A stretch of DNA of 64,000 nt from CAVYEM01 sp963767635 (GCA_963767635.1 CAVYEM010000001.1:186001-250000); one strand, 5' to 3'; numbered from the stretch's first letter, positions 9,401 through 18,744 are shown. Translations and numbers: made by a program. Notes: a model not told the origin generated them from the sequence alone.

Positions 9401-10138
9401 ACCACCCCGGGCGCCGTCGCGAACCCCTATTGGAACGCGCCGGTGCAAGGGCTGCTCAACCCAGGCGCGAGCTATCCGGTGTACGACATCTTCCCGGGCG
9501 GCATCGGCGGATCGGCGGATTCGTTCGAAGTTCCGTACGCGGCTGCGCTCGTGCTCAACTACAAACGCGATCGCTGGTCGATTACCCCGAGCTTCCAGCT
9601 GATGGCCGGCAACCGGTACGGTTCCCCTGAAACCACGCCCGGCATCGACCCGGCCGCAGGCGGATGCGCCACGGCACCGACGACCGTCGATCCGTCCCGC
9701 TATCCGTACGGAGCGCCGGGCGGAGCGGGATACGACGCGGTGAGCTGCGCCTCGACGATCGTCATTCCGAACCCGTACACCAAGACGTTCGACCAACCGG
9801 GCGCCTTCGTGAACCCGACCCAGTTCCTGATGAACTTGCAAGTGCGCTACGACGTGTCTCCCAAGATCACGCTTGTGGGCACGTTGGCAAACCTCGTCAA
9901 CCGCTGCTTCGGGGGGTCCAAGGAGTCGTGGACGGTCTCCAACTCCAACGTCTGCAGTTACGGCATCCTCAACACCGCCGGCGTCATACCGCCGGCCGGC
10001 AACGTCTACAACCCGGGTGCAGCCATTCAGCCGTTCCTGCAGTACCCCTACGGGACGTACTTGGGGGCGGTGAACGTGGACGGCAACTCGACCCTGCAGC
10101 CGTTCAACGCCTACCTGGAAGCGCGCATCAAACTCTAA
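6457..10138 (+). CDS. TonB-dependent receptor 1 with N-terminal carboxypeptidase-regulatory domain (one frameshift)
   Basis: Outer-membrane receptor of about 1225 residues once frames are joined. It starts at ATG 6457 after TGGAGG. A signal peptide ends near GTWALA, followed by a CarboxypepD_reg-like Ig fold (GGLSGSVVDTDSGAPIANATV), then a plug domain (YSVNAATQDKI ... VHIRGGDYDQVGYEFDGVPVNR ... ELQVYTG) and a beta-barrel ending in ARIKL. The first frame runs on past about 7630 out of register; the receptor continues in the next frame from DDLQLLW. One extra base just before the AGCT at 7632-7635 explains the break. The paralogue downstream reads through this point in frame, so the shift is recent or a sequence error. 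Substrate unknown; the plug-barrel family imports siderophores, cobalamin or glycans. Confidence 0.9.
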
Positions 10139-10159
10139 AGATGAAGACGCGCTTGGCAC

Positions 10160-10192
10160 AGGGCTCCGTCCGCCGGACGGGGCCCTATTTTT
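10160..10192 (+). terminator. Rho-independent terminator after TonB receptor 1
   Basis: A 12-bp stem with one T-G pair (AGGGCTCCGTCC at 10160-10171 with GGACGGGGCCCT at 10175-10186) and a three-base loop is followed by ATTTTT. It lies 22 bp after the receptor stop. Confidence 0.9.
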
Positions 10193-10335
10193 GTGCCGAT
10201 TGCTGCTCAGCCCACACTCAGAGGATTAAGAATCCGTGAAAAGAACAACCCCATTGGTCGCAAGCGGGGGCGATTATATCGTTATGCCGCCACGGCCAAA
10301 TTACTCATAGTAAAGGCCCTCATTAAGGAGGAACC

Positions 10336-13300
10336 ATGCCAAAACTGAAGGTCCGGCATGCGTTCACGGCCTCGCTGCTCCTCCTCTCGATGCTTGTCCA
10401 GGGAACATGGGCACTGGCAGGCACGACGGGCGGACTCCAAGGCAACGTGATGGATGCTTCGACTGGAGTTCCTATTGCAGGAGCAAAGGTTACGGTCGCC
10501 GCCCCGTCCGAGACATCAACTCGGACGACGGACGCCGCTGGACACTATATCTTTCTCTCTCTCAACCCCGATACGTACACCGTGTCGGTTGCAAAAGACC
10601 AATATCAGGAAGCTTCGCAACCCGGTGTAACGGTATTCGCCGACAACACCTCCTCGCAAGACTTTCGTCTTCGGCCCGCGCTCAGAACGATCGCTCGCGT
10701 CACTTCGAGAGCCGCGGGCAACCTCGTTAAGCCCGGTGTCACCGCCGACATCTATAGCGTCAATTCTGCAGCGGCTGCTGCGGCGGCGCCGCTAGGCGGC
10801 GGCGGCAACATGGACAGCGCCTATTCGGCGATGTCGTCGGTGCCGGGCCTCAACGTTCCGATCGGCGGAACCGGCTGGAACAACAACACGGCCCCGTTCG
10901 TCCGTGGAAGCAACTACTACTTTACGGCGTTCGAGTACGACGGCGTTCCCGTCAACCGCGCGTTCGACAACTACAATTCCTCCACGGAATCGAACCTCGG
11001 CTTGCAGGAACTGCAGGTCTACACGGGCGGCGGCCCGGCGTCTATTTCGTCCGCCGGTACTTCCGGTTTCATTAACCAAGTCATCAAAACCGGAACGTAT
11101 CCCGGCTTCGGATCACTGACCGCAAGCCTCGGGGCCCCGCAGTTCTATCATCAGGCCAGAATTGAAGCCGGCGGCGCCTCGCCGAACCGCAACTTCAGTC
11201 TACTACGTCGGCCTGAGCGGTTACAACCAGGGGTTCAATTACCTCAACAACAGCAATGCCGCGTCGCTGTTTCAACTCGGAAACACGTACGACTTCTATC
11301 CGCAGTACACGTACGACGTCGCCAACACAGGATCGAACGGGCGCGGCGTCTGGCCGATCTGCGGTGGCGCCGACGGGGTCACCTCGCCGACGGCGGGAAC
11401 GCAACCGTTCCTGACAAACCCGTCGTGCTATTACTACAATCCGGCTTCTGCACTCTACGGCAACGTCGCAACCATCTCTGACCGTGAGGACGTCGTCAAC
11501 CTGCACTTCGGCATTCCGCACCCGAACGGCACGCGCGACGACCTCCAGCTCCTCTGGAGCGCGTCGTCGATGAACACCTCGGAGTACACGAGCCCCAACG
11601 ACGCCGGTGGCTACGCCGCGTACACGGCGGCGGTAACCGGTGCGCCGTACTGTCCGCCGACACAAGGCTCAAATGCACCGGGGTACTGCTTCGACAGCTC
11701 GGGCGCATACGCTCCGAACTATCCGAACTACGTCGACGCACCGAACGTGTACAATCTGCCGTTCGGCACCAACATCCAGCCCAACGGCACGCCGTTGCCG
11801 ACGACGACGTACCTGCAGCCGTCGAGCAATCCGAACCGCGCACCAAACAGTGAGGTACCGGCAGATCTGCGCGACGCGATCTTCAACGACACCGGGATCG
11901 CCAAGATCCAGTACACGCATGCACTCGGACCTAACGCGTACGCGCGTGTCTTCGGCTATACGTTCTTCTCGGATTGGACGCAAGCCGGACCCAATGCAAC
12001 GTTCAACGAGTATGTGTACGGCGGCGGCGGTCCGTTCACTCCGAACGTCGCGGCAAACTACGACCTCATCACGCATACGGCGGGCGGCGAACTGCAACTC
12101 GCGGACCAGATCAACGCCAAACACTTGCTGCAGCTCACGGCCAACTACACGACGGCCACCGTTTCGCGGTTCAACAACACCGGATGGATCAACAGCTTTT
12201 TCAGCGGCGGGTCGCCGGTAGGTTACGTGGCATTCCAAAACGGCACGTACACGTGCTACGATCCGGCGACCGGTGACGCGGCAAGCTGCCGCACGGGTCC
12301 GGCACGTAACGTCGCCGGCGCGGGACCATATCCGACTGCTCCCGCGGGTTCGCCCGCGGCTTTGGCCGGAGCGCAGTGGGTAACCCTGCAGAACGGCGAC
12401 ACGTACGGCACGTACAACACCGTCAAACCGAAGTTCACGTTCCTTTCGCTGACGGATGACTTCCGTCCGAGCGAAAAGCTCAGCCTCGACCTCGGACTTC
12501 GATTCGACGACTATCTGTACGATCTGTCCCCGCTCACGCCGGGAACGCAGTTCTTCGCCCAGATCCTGCAGACGAACGTCTGCCAAAACGGAGCCGGGCA
12601 AGTTCTGACCATACCGCTCAAGCCCGGTCAGCCGCCGCCGGCGCCGGTGTTCTATACCACGGACTGCAGCGTCGGCCCGGGGGGGATACCGATCACCGGA
12701 TACGCCCATCCGGCGTTCAGTGCGACCTCGCCGGCTACGTACGACTTGCGCGATCTCGCACCGCGTGCATCGTTCACGTACACGGTCGATCCGCGCACGG
12801 TGATCCGGGGTGAAGTCGGCAAGTACACGCAGCCGCCGATCTCCGCATCGCTGCAGTATCTGAACAGCTCCGGTAACTCGCTCTCGACGTGGGCTGCCAC
12901 GCTGCCGCTGGGCTTCCACAGTCCGTTCCACCCCATCCCGTTGCAGTCGTCGCTCCAGTCGGATCTCTCGCTGGAACACCAATTCAACGGAACGGACGTT
13001 ACGGCGAAGGTCACGCCCTTCTTCAATCTGACGTCGGGGTATCAGCAGCAGTCCTTCATCGGACCGAACTTCGTCACGCAAGTCCCCGTGGGGCAGCTCC
13101 GGCAGCTACGGCGTTGAGGTAGCGCTTAGCAAGGGCGACTTCAACCGCGAAGGCCTCTCCGGACAGCTTGCCTTTACGTATACCGATGCGAAGGTTCAGT
13201 ATCAGGACAAGTACTTCGGTTCCAACCAAATCTCGCAGGCCGACACCGCCATCACGCAGTTCAACACCCTGACCAAGGCGGGCGGCGGTTCGGCATGCTA

Positions 13301-14132
13301 TACGCCTGCGAATCCGAACGCGGCTTCACCCGCGGGTACACCGACGTCATGCAGTACTGCGGGAGCGATCGCCAACCCGTACTACACCATGGCTCTGCAG
13401 CCGCTGGTCGATCCCAACGGCTGGTACCCGGCATGGACTACCGGACTCTCGCTAACGAACAACCCCGAGGCGTGCTTCTGTTACGACTCGCCGATAGTAA
13501 CCTCGCTCATCCTGAACTACAAACACCAGCGGTTTTCGATCACGCCGAGTATCCAAGTCAACGAAGGCTCGTCCTACGGCGGACCACTGGACACGACGGG
13601 TCTAGACCCGCGCGCGTGCGCGTCAAACTCAGCGACGTCGGGAATCACCGCCGTTTCACCGTCAACGAACCCGAACCAATGCGACTACCAGACGCTGATT
13701 GCAGGAAACATCTCGCCCTCGCCGGTGGCAGGCCAGTTGTTCATTCCGAATCCGCAGACCGGCAAGTTCGCGCAACCGGGCGAGTTCCGCGAACCGTGGA
13801 TTGCGTTGCTCAACCTCCAGTTGCGCTACGACGTCTCACCAAAGGTCACGGCAATGGTCACGATGACCAATCTGTGGCATACGTGCTTCGGAGGGTCCAG
13901 CGAACCGTGGACCAAGGCGTATGCTCCTGGTGCCAATATCTGCGGCTACGATCCGACCGGGTTGTATACCAGCAACTTCTACAATGGCACGAGCCCAACG
14001 GACGTTGCTGCAAACGGCTTGGCAGACCAGAAGTGGAATCAGGAATCCTACCTGCCCGCCGGCGGGGGCTCTATTGGAGCCGGTATGCCGTTCCCCTTCA
14101 ACGCGTACTTCCAAGTCCAGATCAAACTCTAA
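10336..14132 (+). CDS. TonB-dependent receptor 2, paralogue of receptor 1 (two frameshifts)
   Basis: Second receptor of about 1260 residues, starting at ATG 10336 behind a strong TAAGGAGG. Architecture matches receptor 1: signal peptide ending near GTWALA, regulatory Ig fold (GGLQGNVMDASTGVPIAGAKV), plug (FVRGSNYYFTAFEYDGVPVNR, LQELQVYTGG), and a barrel ending FQVQIKL. Signal peptide and plug are clearly related to receptor 1, while extracellular loops differ strongly. The frame shifts at about 11199, where restoring AGCT gives NFSYYVGLSGYN. It shifts again at about 13093, one base too many in GGGG directly before an AGCT, after which SSGSYGVEVALSKGDFN continues. Both are single extra bases. 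A terminator follows. Substrate unknown. Confidence 0.88.
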
Positions 14133-14166
14133 TCGTTAGAGTCTGACCGCAGTCGAAAGCGGAACG

Positions 14167-14200
14167 AAGCGCCCCTGCTTTTGCAGGGGCGCTTGTTTTA
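14167..14200 (+). terminator. Rho-independent terminator after TonB receptor 2
   Basis: A perfect 12-bp stem (AAGCGCCCCTGC at 14167-14178 with GCAGGGGCGCTT at 14183-14194) and a TTTT loop are followed by GTTTTA, 35 bp after the receptor stop. Confidence 0.92.
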
Positions 14201-14253
14201 TCAGCTAAAAGGGCCGTTTCTTTTGCCGTGCAAATCGTTGTAACCAACCTAAT

Positions 14254-14283
14254 TTGACCAATAGGGCGGCGTGGTGGTATATT
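14254..14283 (+). promoter_or_regulatory. Promoter of toxin-antitoxin cassette A (leaderless)
   Basis: TTGACC at 14254-14259, an 18-bp spacer and TATATT at 14278-14283. The antitoxin ATG is at 14292, where transcription is expected to begin, so the mRNA should have almost no 5' leader. The same promoter (TTGACC...GTGGTGGTATATTTTT) recurs before the decayed copy at 16108-16138. Confidence 0.65.
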
Positions 14284-14291
14284 TTTTACAA

Positions 14292-14522
14292 ATGAAGACG
14301 GCCAGCGTCTATGAAGCCAAAACGCATTTGTCGGACTTGCTCAAGCAGGTTCAGCGCGGTGAGCATATCGTTATCGAAAACCGGGGAAGGCCGATCGCAA
14401 AACTCGTTCCTATCGGCAAGGCTAAGCGCGCCGGTGCAGGAATGGATGAAGGGCTCGGTTATATTGCCGAGGACTTCGATGCGCCTTTGCCTACGGAGCT
14501 GCTCAAACAGTTCTACAAGTGA
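14292..14522 (+). CDS. Phd/YefM-type antitoxin, cassette A
   Basis: A 76-residue antitoxin, MKTASVYEAKTHLSDLLKQV, followed by QRGEHIVIENRGRPIAKLVP, the complete Phd/YefM DNA-binding fold. The C-terminal tail (EGLGYIAEDFDAPLPTELLKQF) is the likely toxin-neutralising segment. I start at ATG 14292 rather than an in-frame GTG 21 bp upstream, because that GTG overlaps the -10 region. The stop overlaps the toxin GTG start by four bases, so the pair is translationally coupled. A decayed copy with a large internal deletion lies at 16146. Confidence 0.88.
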   Translation: MKTASVYEAKTHLSDLLKQVQRGEHIVIENRGRPIAKLVPIGKAKRAGAGMDEGLGYIAEDFDAPLPTELLKQFYK

Positions 14523-14908
14523 ATCTTCTGCTGGACACCAACGTCTTTCTGCACTACTTTTTGGAGCCGGCAAAGCTTAAGCGCAAGACCATCGAGCTCA
14601 TAGCGAGTCTAGAAGAGGACATCTTTCTCTCGTCTGCGTCGGTATGGGAGATGGCAATCAAAAGCACTATCGGCAGGTTGACTCTGCCGGGCGACTTGGC
14701 CGCGTACGTACGACACCGCATGCAAACGGCCAGATTTTCCGAACTTGCCATCCGAATCCATCACGCGCTCGCCGTTCGCTCGTTGCCGATGCACCATTCC
14801 GATCCGTTCGACCGGATACTCATCGCACAAGCACAAATCGATGGACTTACGCTACTCACGACCGACCGGCAGTTCGCAAAGTACGACGTTCGCGTTCTGA
14901 GCGCGTAG
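14519..14908 (+). CDS. VapC-type PIN toxin, cassette A
   Basis: A 129-residue PIN-domain ribonuclease. It begins MNLLLDTNVFLHYF with the first acidic residue D6; SSASVWEMAIKS gives E44; HHSDPFDRILIAQA gives D95/D98; LLTTDRQFAKYD gives D116. This is the full metal-binding set. The subgroup with SDPFDRILIAQA is common in VapC/PIN toxins paired with Phd antitoxins. The GTG start overlaps the antitoxin stop (GTGA). Expected role: RNA cleavage when the antitoxin is degraded. RNA target unknown. A truncated relic with three internal deletions lies at 16228-16437. Confidence 0.88.
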   Translation: MNLLLDTNVFLHYFLEPAKLKRKTIELIASLEEDIFLSSASVWEMAIKSTIGRLTLPGDLAAYVRHRMQTARFSELAIRIHHALAVRSLPMHHSDPFDRILIAQAQIDGLTLLTTDRQFAKYDVRVLSA

Positions 14909-14928
14909 GGGGTGCAGAGATCCGGGGC

Positions 14929-15035
14929 ATGAAAGCCGTTACCAGTGCGAGGACTGCGAGGTCGCCGTTTGGCCCGCAACCACGCGTTCGGAACTCTCGT
15001 GGCTGCGCTTGAACGACGATCTGCCCCGGTGGTAA
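14929..15035 (+). pseudogene. Frameshifted relic of the CxxC small protein, cassette A
   Basis: If one base is added after position 14937 this reads MKAGYQCEDCEVAVWP followed by ATTRSEL, the same start as the intact small gene at 16445. It then diverges and stops after about 35 codons. It lies 20 bp after the cassette A toxin, just as the intact version follows the decayed toxin in cassette B. The missing base and early divergence indicate decay. Downstream, 15057-15149 encodes a short frame starting VQRGEHVAI that resembles the middle of the Phd antitoxin and may be another fragment. The remainder up to 15267 shows nothing recognisable. Confidence 0.6.
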
Positions 15036-15267
15036 GCTTGTAAGCGTGAAACGAGCGTGCAGCGTGGCGAGCACGTCGCTATCCAGTATGGCTTGATGCT
15101 CAACGGTGCCGCGTTTCGTCTATTGGCAGAGGACTGGCAGCGACGGTAAAGCGTACAGCCGATACACCGTCGCCGCTCCGTTCGACCGTATGCCCGCTAG
15201 TCAAAGCTCGAAGTGAGGGCCTGGCTGCAATTGCGTCGAACAGCCCACCGACTGTAGTGGAGGGACC

Positions 15268-15990
15268 ATGATGCGACGGTTTGCTATCTGCGTGTGGATT
15301 GCGGCGATCCTGGCTGTGCCGCTTGCGGCTCCCGCCGCACCGTTGCGTGTCGTGGTCTATCATTACGCCATCGACGTGCACGGTTTTGGTTCAGGCATGG
15401 ACAGCGGCTTTATGAACGGCCACGGCTATGCCCAAATTTCTTCGACGACCTCCACCAACGGCGTATCCGGTACGATCACCGTCGACGTGATGTCGGCCGC
15501 GCAAGACGGCGGCCTGGTGGTCGATGCGACCGAGAAAGTCGATCGCGCCGATCGCGCGCAACAGGCAATCCGCTGCGCCGTTTATGCCGACCCCGAGAAC
15601 GTCATCTGCGATCAAAACTTGACGCAAACCGGCGAGGTCACCGGCGAAATCACCGCGCTGCTGACGTATTTTGGCCGAGGCTTTTACGATGCATCGCGCC
15701 TCGACGGGAAAAAACACTGGCAGACCACCCAACCGCTCAATCAAGGCACGGGATCGGCAACGTCCAATTATACCGTGACGAAGGACGCCGGCGGCCTCGT
15801 AACGATTGCAGTGAATCGAGTACTTCACCTCGGTCCCAAAGTCAGCACGACGAACGGGACCCTTCAGTACAATCCCGCAGCGTCGCTTCCGGTTAAGGCG
15901 CATCTCGTAACCGACACCAGCAGCAACGGCGATCTCGGCGGATCGATCGTCGATTTCCAGCTGCTGTCGGACTCTTTCGCAAAACACTAG
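15268..15990 (+). CDS. Secreted protein of unknown function
   Basis: A 240-residue protein with GGAGGG four bases before an ATGATG start. The N-terminus MMRRFAICVWIAAILAVPLAAPA is a typical cleavable signal peptide. The mature part is rich in Ser, Thr, Gly and Asp with alternating hydrophobic residues, suggesting a beta-rich periplasmic or extracellular fold. Two cysteines (IRCAVYADPENVICDQN) could form a disulfide. I do not recognise a family. It lies between the intact and decayed toxin-antitoxin cassettes, transcribed in the same direction but with its own ribosome-binding site. Confidence 0.7.
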   Translation: MMRRFAICVWIAAILAVPLAAPAAPLRVVVYHYAIDVHGFGSGMDSGFMNGHGYAQISSTTSTNGVSGTITVDVMSAAQDGGLVVDATEKVDRADRAQQAIRCAVYADPENVICDQNLTQTGEVTGEITALLTYFGRGFYDASRLDGKKHWQTTQPLNQGTGSATSNYTVTKDAGGLVTIAVNRVLHLGPKVSTTNGTLQYNPAASLPVKAHLVTDTSSNGDLGGSIVDFQLLSDSFAKH

Positions 15991-16107
15991 ACATCGACGT
16001 CCGTCATGCAGCGCAAGGCTTCGCTGCGCCGCTTCAGCGCAATCCCTCATTGCGCCGGCGTGCATAGAACTTCAGGCCGCCCGTTGGACGTTTGTAACCA
16101 GCACAAT

Positions 16108-16138
16108 TTGACCAACTCACGATCCGTGGTGGTATATT
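16108..16138 (+). promoter_or_regulatory. Promoter relic of decayed cassette B
   Basis: TTGACC at 16108-16113 and TATATT at 16133-16138 with a 19-bp spacer. It is a near-copy of the cassette A promoter, again directly before an ATG (16146). Confidence 0.55.
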
Positions 16139-16145
16139 TTTGCAA

Positions 16146-16231
16146 ATGAAAGCCGCAAGCGTCTACGAGGCAAAAACGCAATTTGTCAGGCGCCTTTGCC
16201 TGCGGAGTCGCTCAAACAGTTCGACAAGTGA
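16146..16231 (+). pseudogene. Decayed Phd antitoxin, cassette B
   Basis: The first codons match cassette A (MKAASVYEAKTQF against MKTASVYEAKTHL). An internal deletion of roughly 145 bp then joins them to the 3' end (GCGCCTTTGCCT...), which closes at the same AAGTGA junction as the intact gene. The DNA-binding middle is lost, so no functional antitoxin can be made. Confidence 0.8.
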
Positions 16232-16437
16232 ATCTTCTACTCGACACAACGTCTTTCTGCGTTTTTTTTGCAACCCACGAAGCTCAAGCGCAAGACCATC
16301 GAGCTCATAGCGAGTTTAGAGGAGGATATATTTCTTTCGTCGGCAAGAGGCGCGATTTCCGAACTTGCTATCCGAATCCATTAGTCACGGCCGACCGGCA
16401 GTTCGCAAAGTACGACGTTCGCGCCCTGAGCGCATAG
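16228..16437 (+). pseudogene. Decayed PIN toxin, cassette B
   Basis: The relic starts with the same GTGAATCTTCT codons as the cassette A toxin. A base is lost in GACAC(C)AACG, shifting frame. One deletion joins the SSAS region to SELAIRI, and another joins HPNP-type sequence straight to CACGGCCGACCGGCAGTTCGC. The 3' end (RQFAKYDVRALSA) is still clear. With the acidic middle gone it cannot be an active nuclease. Loss of both toxin and antitoxin is compatible with neutral decay after duplication. Confidence 0.8.
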
Positions 16438-16444
16438 GCGTCGC

Positions 16445-16654
16445 ATGAAGGCCGGGTACCAATGCGAAGACTGCGAGGTCGCGGTGTGGCCTGCCACGAC
16501 GCGTTCCGAACTTGCGTGGCTCAGAGATCGGGTACACGTCGTGCGAGAGGTTGCGAAACATTCACACGGCGGGCTGGACACGTGGATCGTCGAGGGGCTT
16601 GAATTTCTCAACGATCATCAAGGTCATAGCGTTATCCTAGTAACGAAGCGCTGA
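16445..16654 (+). CDS. Small CxxC protein linked to the toxin-antitoxin cassette
   Basis: A 69-residue protein starting MKAGYQCEDCEVAVWP, with a CxxC pair at Cys7/Cys10 and a more hydrophobic end (GHSVILVTKR). It contains one further short HSHGG segment that could bind metal with the cysteines. I do not recognise the family. It begins 8 bp after the decayed toxin, and a broken copy of its 5' half follows the intact toxin at 14929. It therefore belonged to the duplicated three-gene unit and is the only intact piece of this copy. Confidence 0.5.
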   Translation: MKAGYQCEDCEVAVWPATTRSELAWLRDRVHVVREVAKHSHGGLDTWIVEGLEFLNDHQGHSVILVTKR

Positions 16655-16724
16655 GCTTCAGCCTGCTTTTGCCGCGCTTTCGGGACATCCGCATTGCGTG
16701 ATACAATGGCATGGAGAGACCGCA

Positions 16725-17243
16725 ATGGCCGATATTCTTACCGACAAGCCGGAGATCGAATATATCGACGGGCAGCCATATCCCAAGGTGAGCCCAAAGC
16801 GCACCCATGCCGTCGTCCAATTGGCAATCGCGATGTTGCTGCGGCGCTGCGCGGGAGAACGTGGAACCGTCGCGACGGAATGGCGCTTTAAGCTTGCACC
16901 CGGCACAGAACTCGTTCCGGACGTGGCCTACGTTTCGTACGATCGCCTTCGCCCGCTTTCGGACGAGGACTCCGAAGAACCGCCGTTTGCTCCGGACGTT
17001 GCCGTGGAGGTGCGCTCGCCCTCACTCCGCCATACCCTGGCGACGAAGAAGATCGCCCAGTACCTTTCGCATGGGTGTGAGTTGGTGCTGGACGTGGATC
17101 CGTACGAGCGCGTGGTGTATGCGCATGCGCCGGATCGAGACGCAATGTGCTACCGTGTCGGAGATCGCATGGAATCGGCATCGTTGGCCTGGTTGCAGTT
17201 CGACGTCGCCGATCTGTTCCGGGACGTCGACATACGGCGCTAA
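16725..17243 (+). CDS. Uma2-family (DUF820) putative endonuclease
   Basis: A 172-residue protein of the Uma2/DUF820 restriction-endonuclease-like fold. It shows the family order: EIEYIDGQPYPKVSPKRTHA at the N-terminus, ELVPDVAYVS (first catalytic Asp region), EEPPFAPDVAVEVRSPS (the D-x-E-V core) and KKIAQYLSHGCELVLDVDP. The start at ATG 16725 follows GGAGAG by six bases; an upstream in-frame GTG at 16698 is possible but lacks this site. Function of the family is unsettled. The stop codon overlaps that of the convergent nucleotidyltransferase gene. A second, divergent Uma2 protein is encoded at 31258-31797. Confidence 0.85.
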   Translation: MADILTDKPEIEYIDGQPYPKVSPKRTHAVVQLAIAMLLRRCAGERGTVATEWRFKLAPGTELVPDVAYVSYDRLRPLSDEDSEEPPFAPDVAVEVRSPSLRHTLATKKIAQYLSHGCELVLDVDPYERVVYAHAPDRDAMCYRVGDRMESASLAWLQFDVADLFRDVDIRR

Positions 17244-17739
17244 GGAGCAGTGTTTCGGCGCTTCTCCGCTTCGAGCAATACTTCGAGTTCCGGTAGGACG
17301 AGCTGGTCCTTCACTCTATTGGCGGCCTTCTTCGCGCGAATCAGGCCGCTGATCGAGAGCACATTCGTTTCTCCGTAGCTCAAGGGCATTGTGCTAGAGA
17401 GCGACTTGATCTCAGCATAGTTCGAAAAGCCGCCGACATGCGCGAAAATATCGAAATCGCCCGCATCCGTCTTAAGCGTGAAGTTTCCGCCATTGTAGAT
17501 GGTCCGCTCGTCAAACGGAAAGGCTAACCCTTCGTCGGTGCCCGGTATGCGGAGCAGCGGATTGAGTGGTTTTGTAGCGCGTACCAGCGCGCAATATTAT
17601 CCCGATTGTGAGCATAGGCGATGTCGAAGTCTGCGGTCAGGTAGGCCGATCCATGGAGCGCAACCGCCACGCCGCCAATAATGACAAAGTCGACCGCTTC
17701 GGAATAAAGTGCCGAAGCGATGCGCTCGTAATCAACGAT
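17240..17739 (-). CDS. Nucleotidyltransferase-fold protein (one frameshift)
   Basis: Minus-strand reading gives VDYERIASALYSEAVDFVII, then GGVAVALHGSAYLTADFDIA. This is the N-terminus of minimal or AbiEii/DUF6036-like nucleotidyltransferases, with GG-x(n)-(T)-x-D-x-D at the active site. After about 17570 the frame must shift by one base to continue LNPLLRIPGTDEGLAFPFDE, then GGNFTLKTDAGDFDIFAHVG and a C-terminal helix ending RRNTAP. The joined product is about 166 residues. No ordinary start codon precedes VDYER; it overlaps the end of the small upstream gene, so the start is unresolved. Its TAG overlaps the Uma2 TAA. A toxin role with the upstream gene as partner is possible but unproven. 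Confidence 0.65.
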
Positions 17740-17917
17740 GGCGCTTTGCTTCCGCGCGCAGCCTCTGCATCGACTCCACGGCGCGTTGCAGTTTTCGCAG
17801 GCGCTCGATCGGCGTAAGCGTGAGGTTGCCTTCCGTTAGCGTGAGATCGATGCCGAATTCTTGTGCTGCTTTTCCGACCGGCGTGTCGTAAATATCGGCG
17901 AGCGGTCCGCGTTTCAT
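17732..17917 (-). CDS. Small helical protein upstream of the nucleotidyltransferase (possible antitoxin)
   Basis: A 61-residue, charged, mostly helical protein (MKRGPLADIYDTPVGKAAQE ... PIERLRKLQRAVESMQRLRA). Its 3' end overlaps the start of the nucleotidyltransferase frame, which suggests coupled expression as in two-gene toxin-antitoxin modules. A TAAAAT sequence lies about 8 bp before its ATG, again implying a leaderless transcript. I do not recognise a named family. Confidence 0.5.
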   Translation of the reverse strand: MKRGPLADIYDTPVGKAAQEFGIDLTLTEGNLTLTPIERLRKLQRAVESMQRLRAEAKRHR

Positions 17918-17969
17918 GATCGTATTTTACTATATGACGGGAGCTGGCGTGACACCGAAGCGGCGAGCC

Positions 17970-18725
17970 CGCTTCGACGCCCCTTCGACAAGCCGAAGTC
18001 CTGAGCGCGTCGAAGGGTCAGGGTGACAAATTGGGCTCAGCGTGACGAGCCGCCCGAAGCCTGTGCTGACCGAAGTCGAAGCTTGTCATGCTGAGCTTGT
18101 CGAAGCATCGCTGAACCACGACCGAAGCTTGCTGACCCGGTCGAAGCTTGTCCTGCTGAGCTTGTCGAAGCATCGCTGAACCACGACCGAAACTTGCTGC
18201 CCCGGTCGAAGCTTGTCATGCTGAGCTTGTCGAAGCATCGCTGAACCACGACCGAAACTTGCTGCCCGGTCAAGCGACAGGCTGAGAGACAATTCGGCTC
18301 AAGGATGAGCGGGCGACCCTTCGACAGGCTCAGGGTGACAAGTCCGGTTCAGGAGTGACCAAGCGGCGACCCTTCGACAGGCTCAGGGTGACAAGTCAAG
18401 CTCAGGGTCCCTTCGACGGGCTCAGGGTGACAAGTTCGGTTCAGGACGACAAGCGGCCCGAAGCCTGTGCTGAGCCGGTCGAAGCGACAGGCTCAGGGTG
18501 ACATAAATCGGCTCAGGGTGACATAAATCGGCTCAGGGTGACAAGCCGCCCGAAGCCTGCGCTGAGCCGATCGAAGCGACAGGCTCAGGGTGACACAATT
18601 CGGCTCAGGGTCCCTTCGACAGGCTCAGGGTGACAAGTTCGGTTCAGGCTGACAAGCGGCCCGAAGCCTGTGCTGAGTGAAGGCCAAGCTTGTCGTGCTG
18701 AGGCTGGTCGAAGCATCGCTGAACC
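17970..18725 (+). repeat. Cluster of dispersed palindromic-type repeats
   Basis: About 750 bp without a gene, built from many copies of CTTCGACAGGCTCAGGGTGACA and its derivatives (GCTTGTCATGCTGAGCTTGTCGAAGCATCGCTGAACC, GCCCGAAGCCTGTGCTGAGC). Copies occur in both orientations, so the RNA can fold into long hairpins. At 18080-18270 a unit of about 65 bp is repeated three times in tandem with few changes. The same elements occur singly near 3980, 21413 (inside a gene), 29020 and 31100. Irregular spacing and lack of distinct spacers rule out a CRISPR array. Confidence 0.88.
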
Positions 18726-18744
18726 ACGCCGCAAGCGTGGCAAT

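Noticed and set aside
17970..18725. CRISPR array
   Set aside because: Repeats are irregular, in both orientations, lack unique spacers of constant length, and no cas genes are present.
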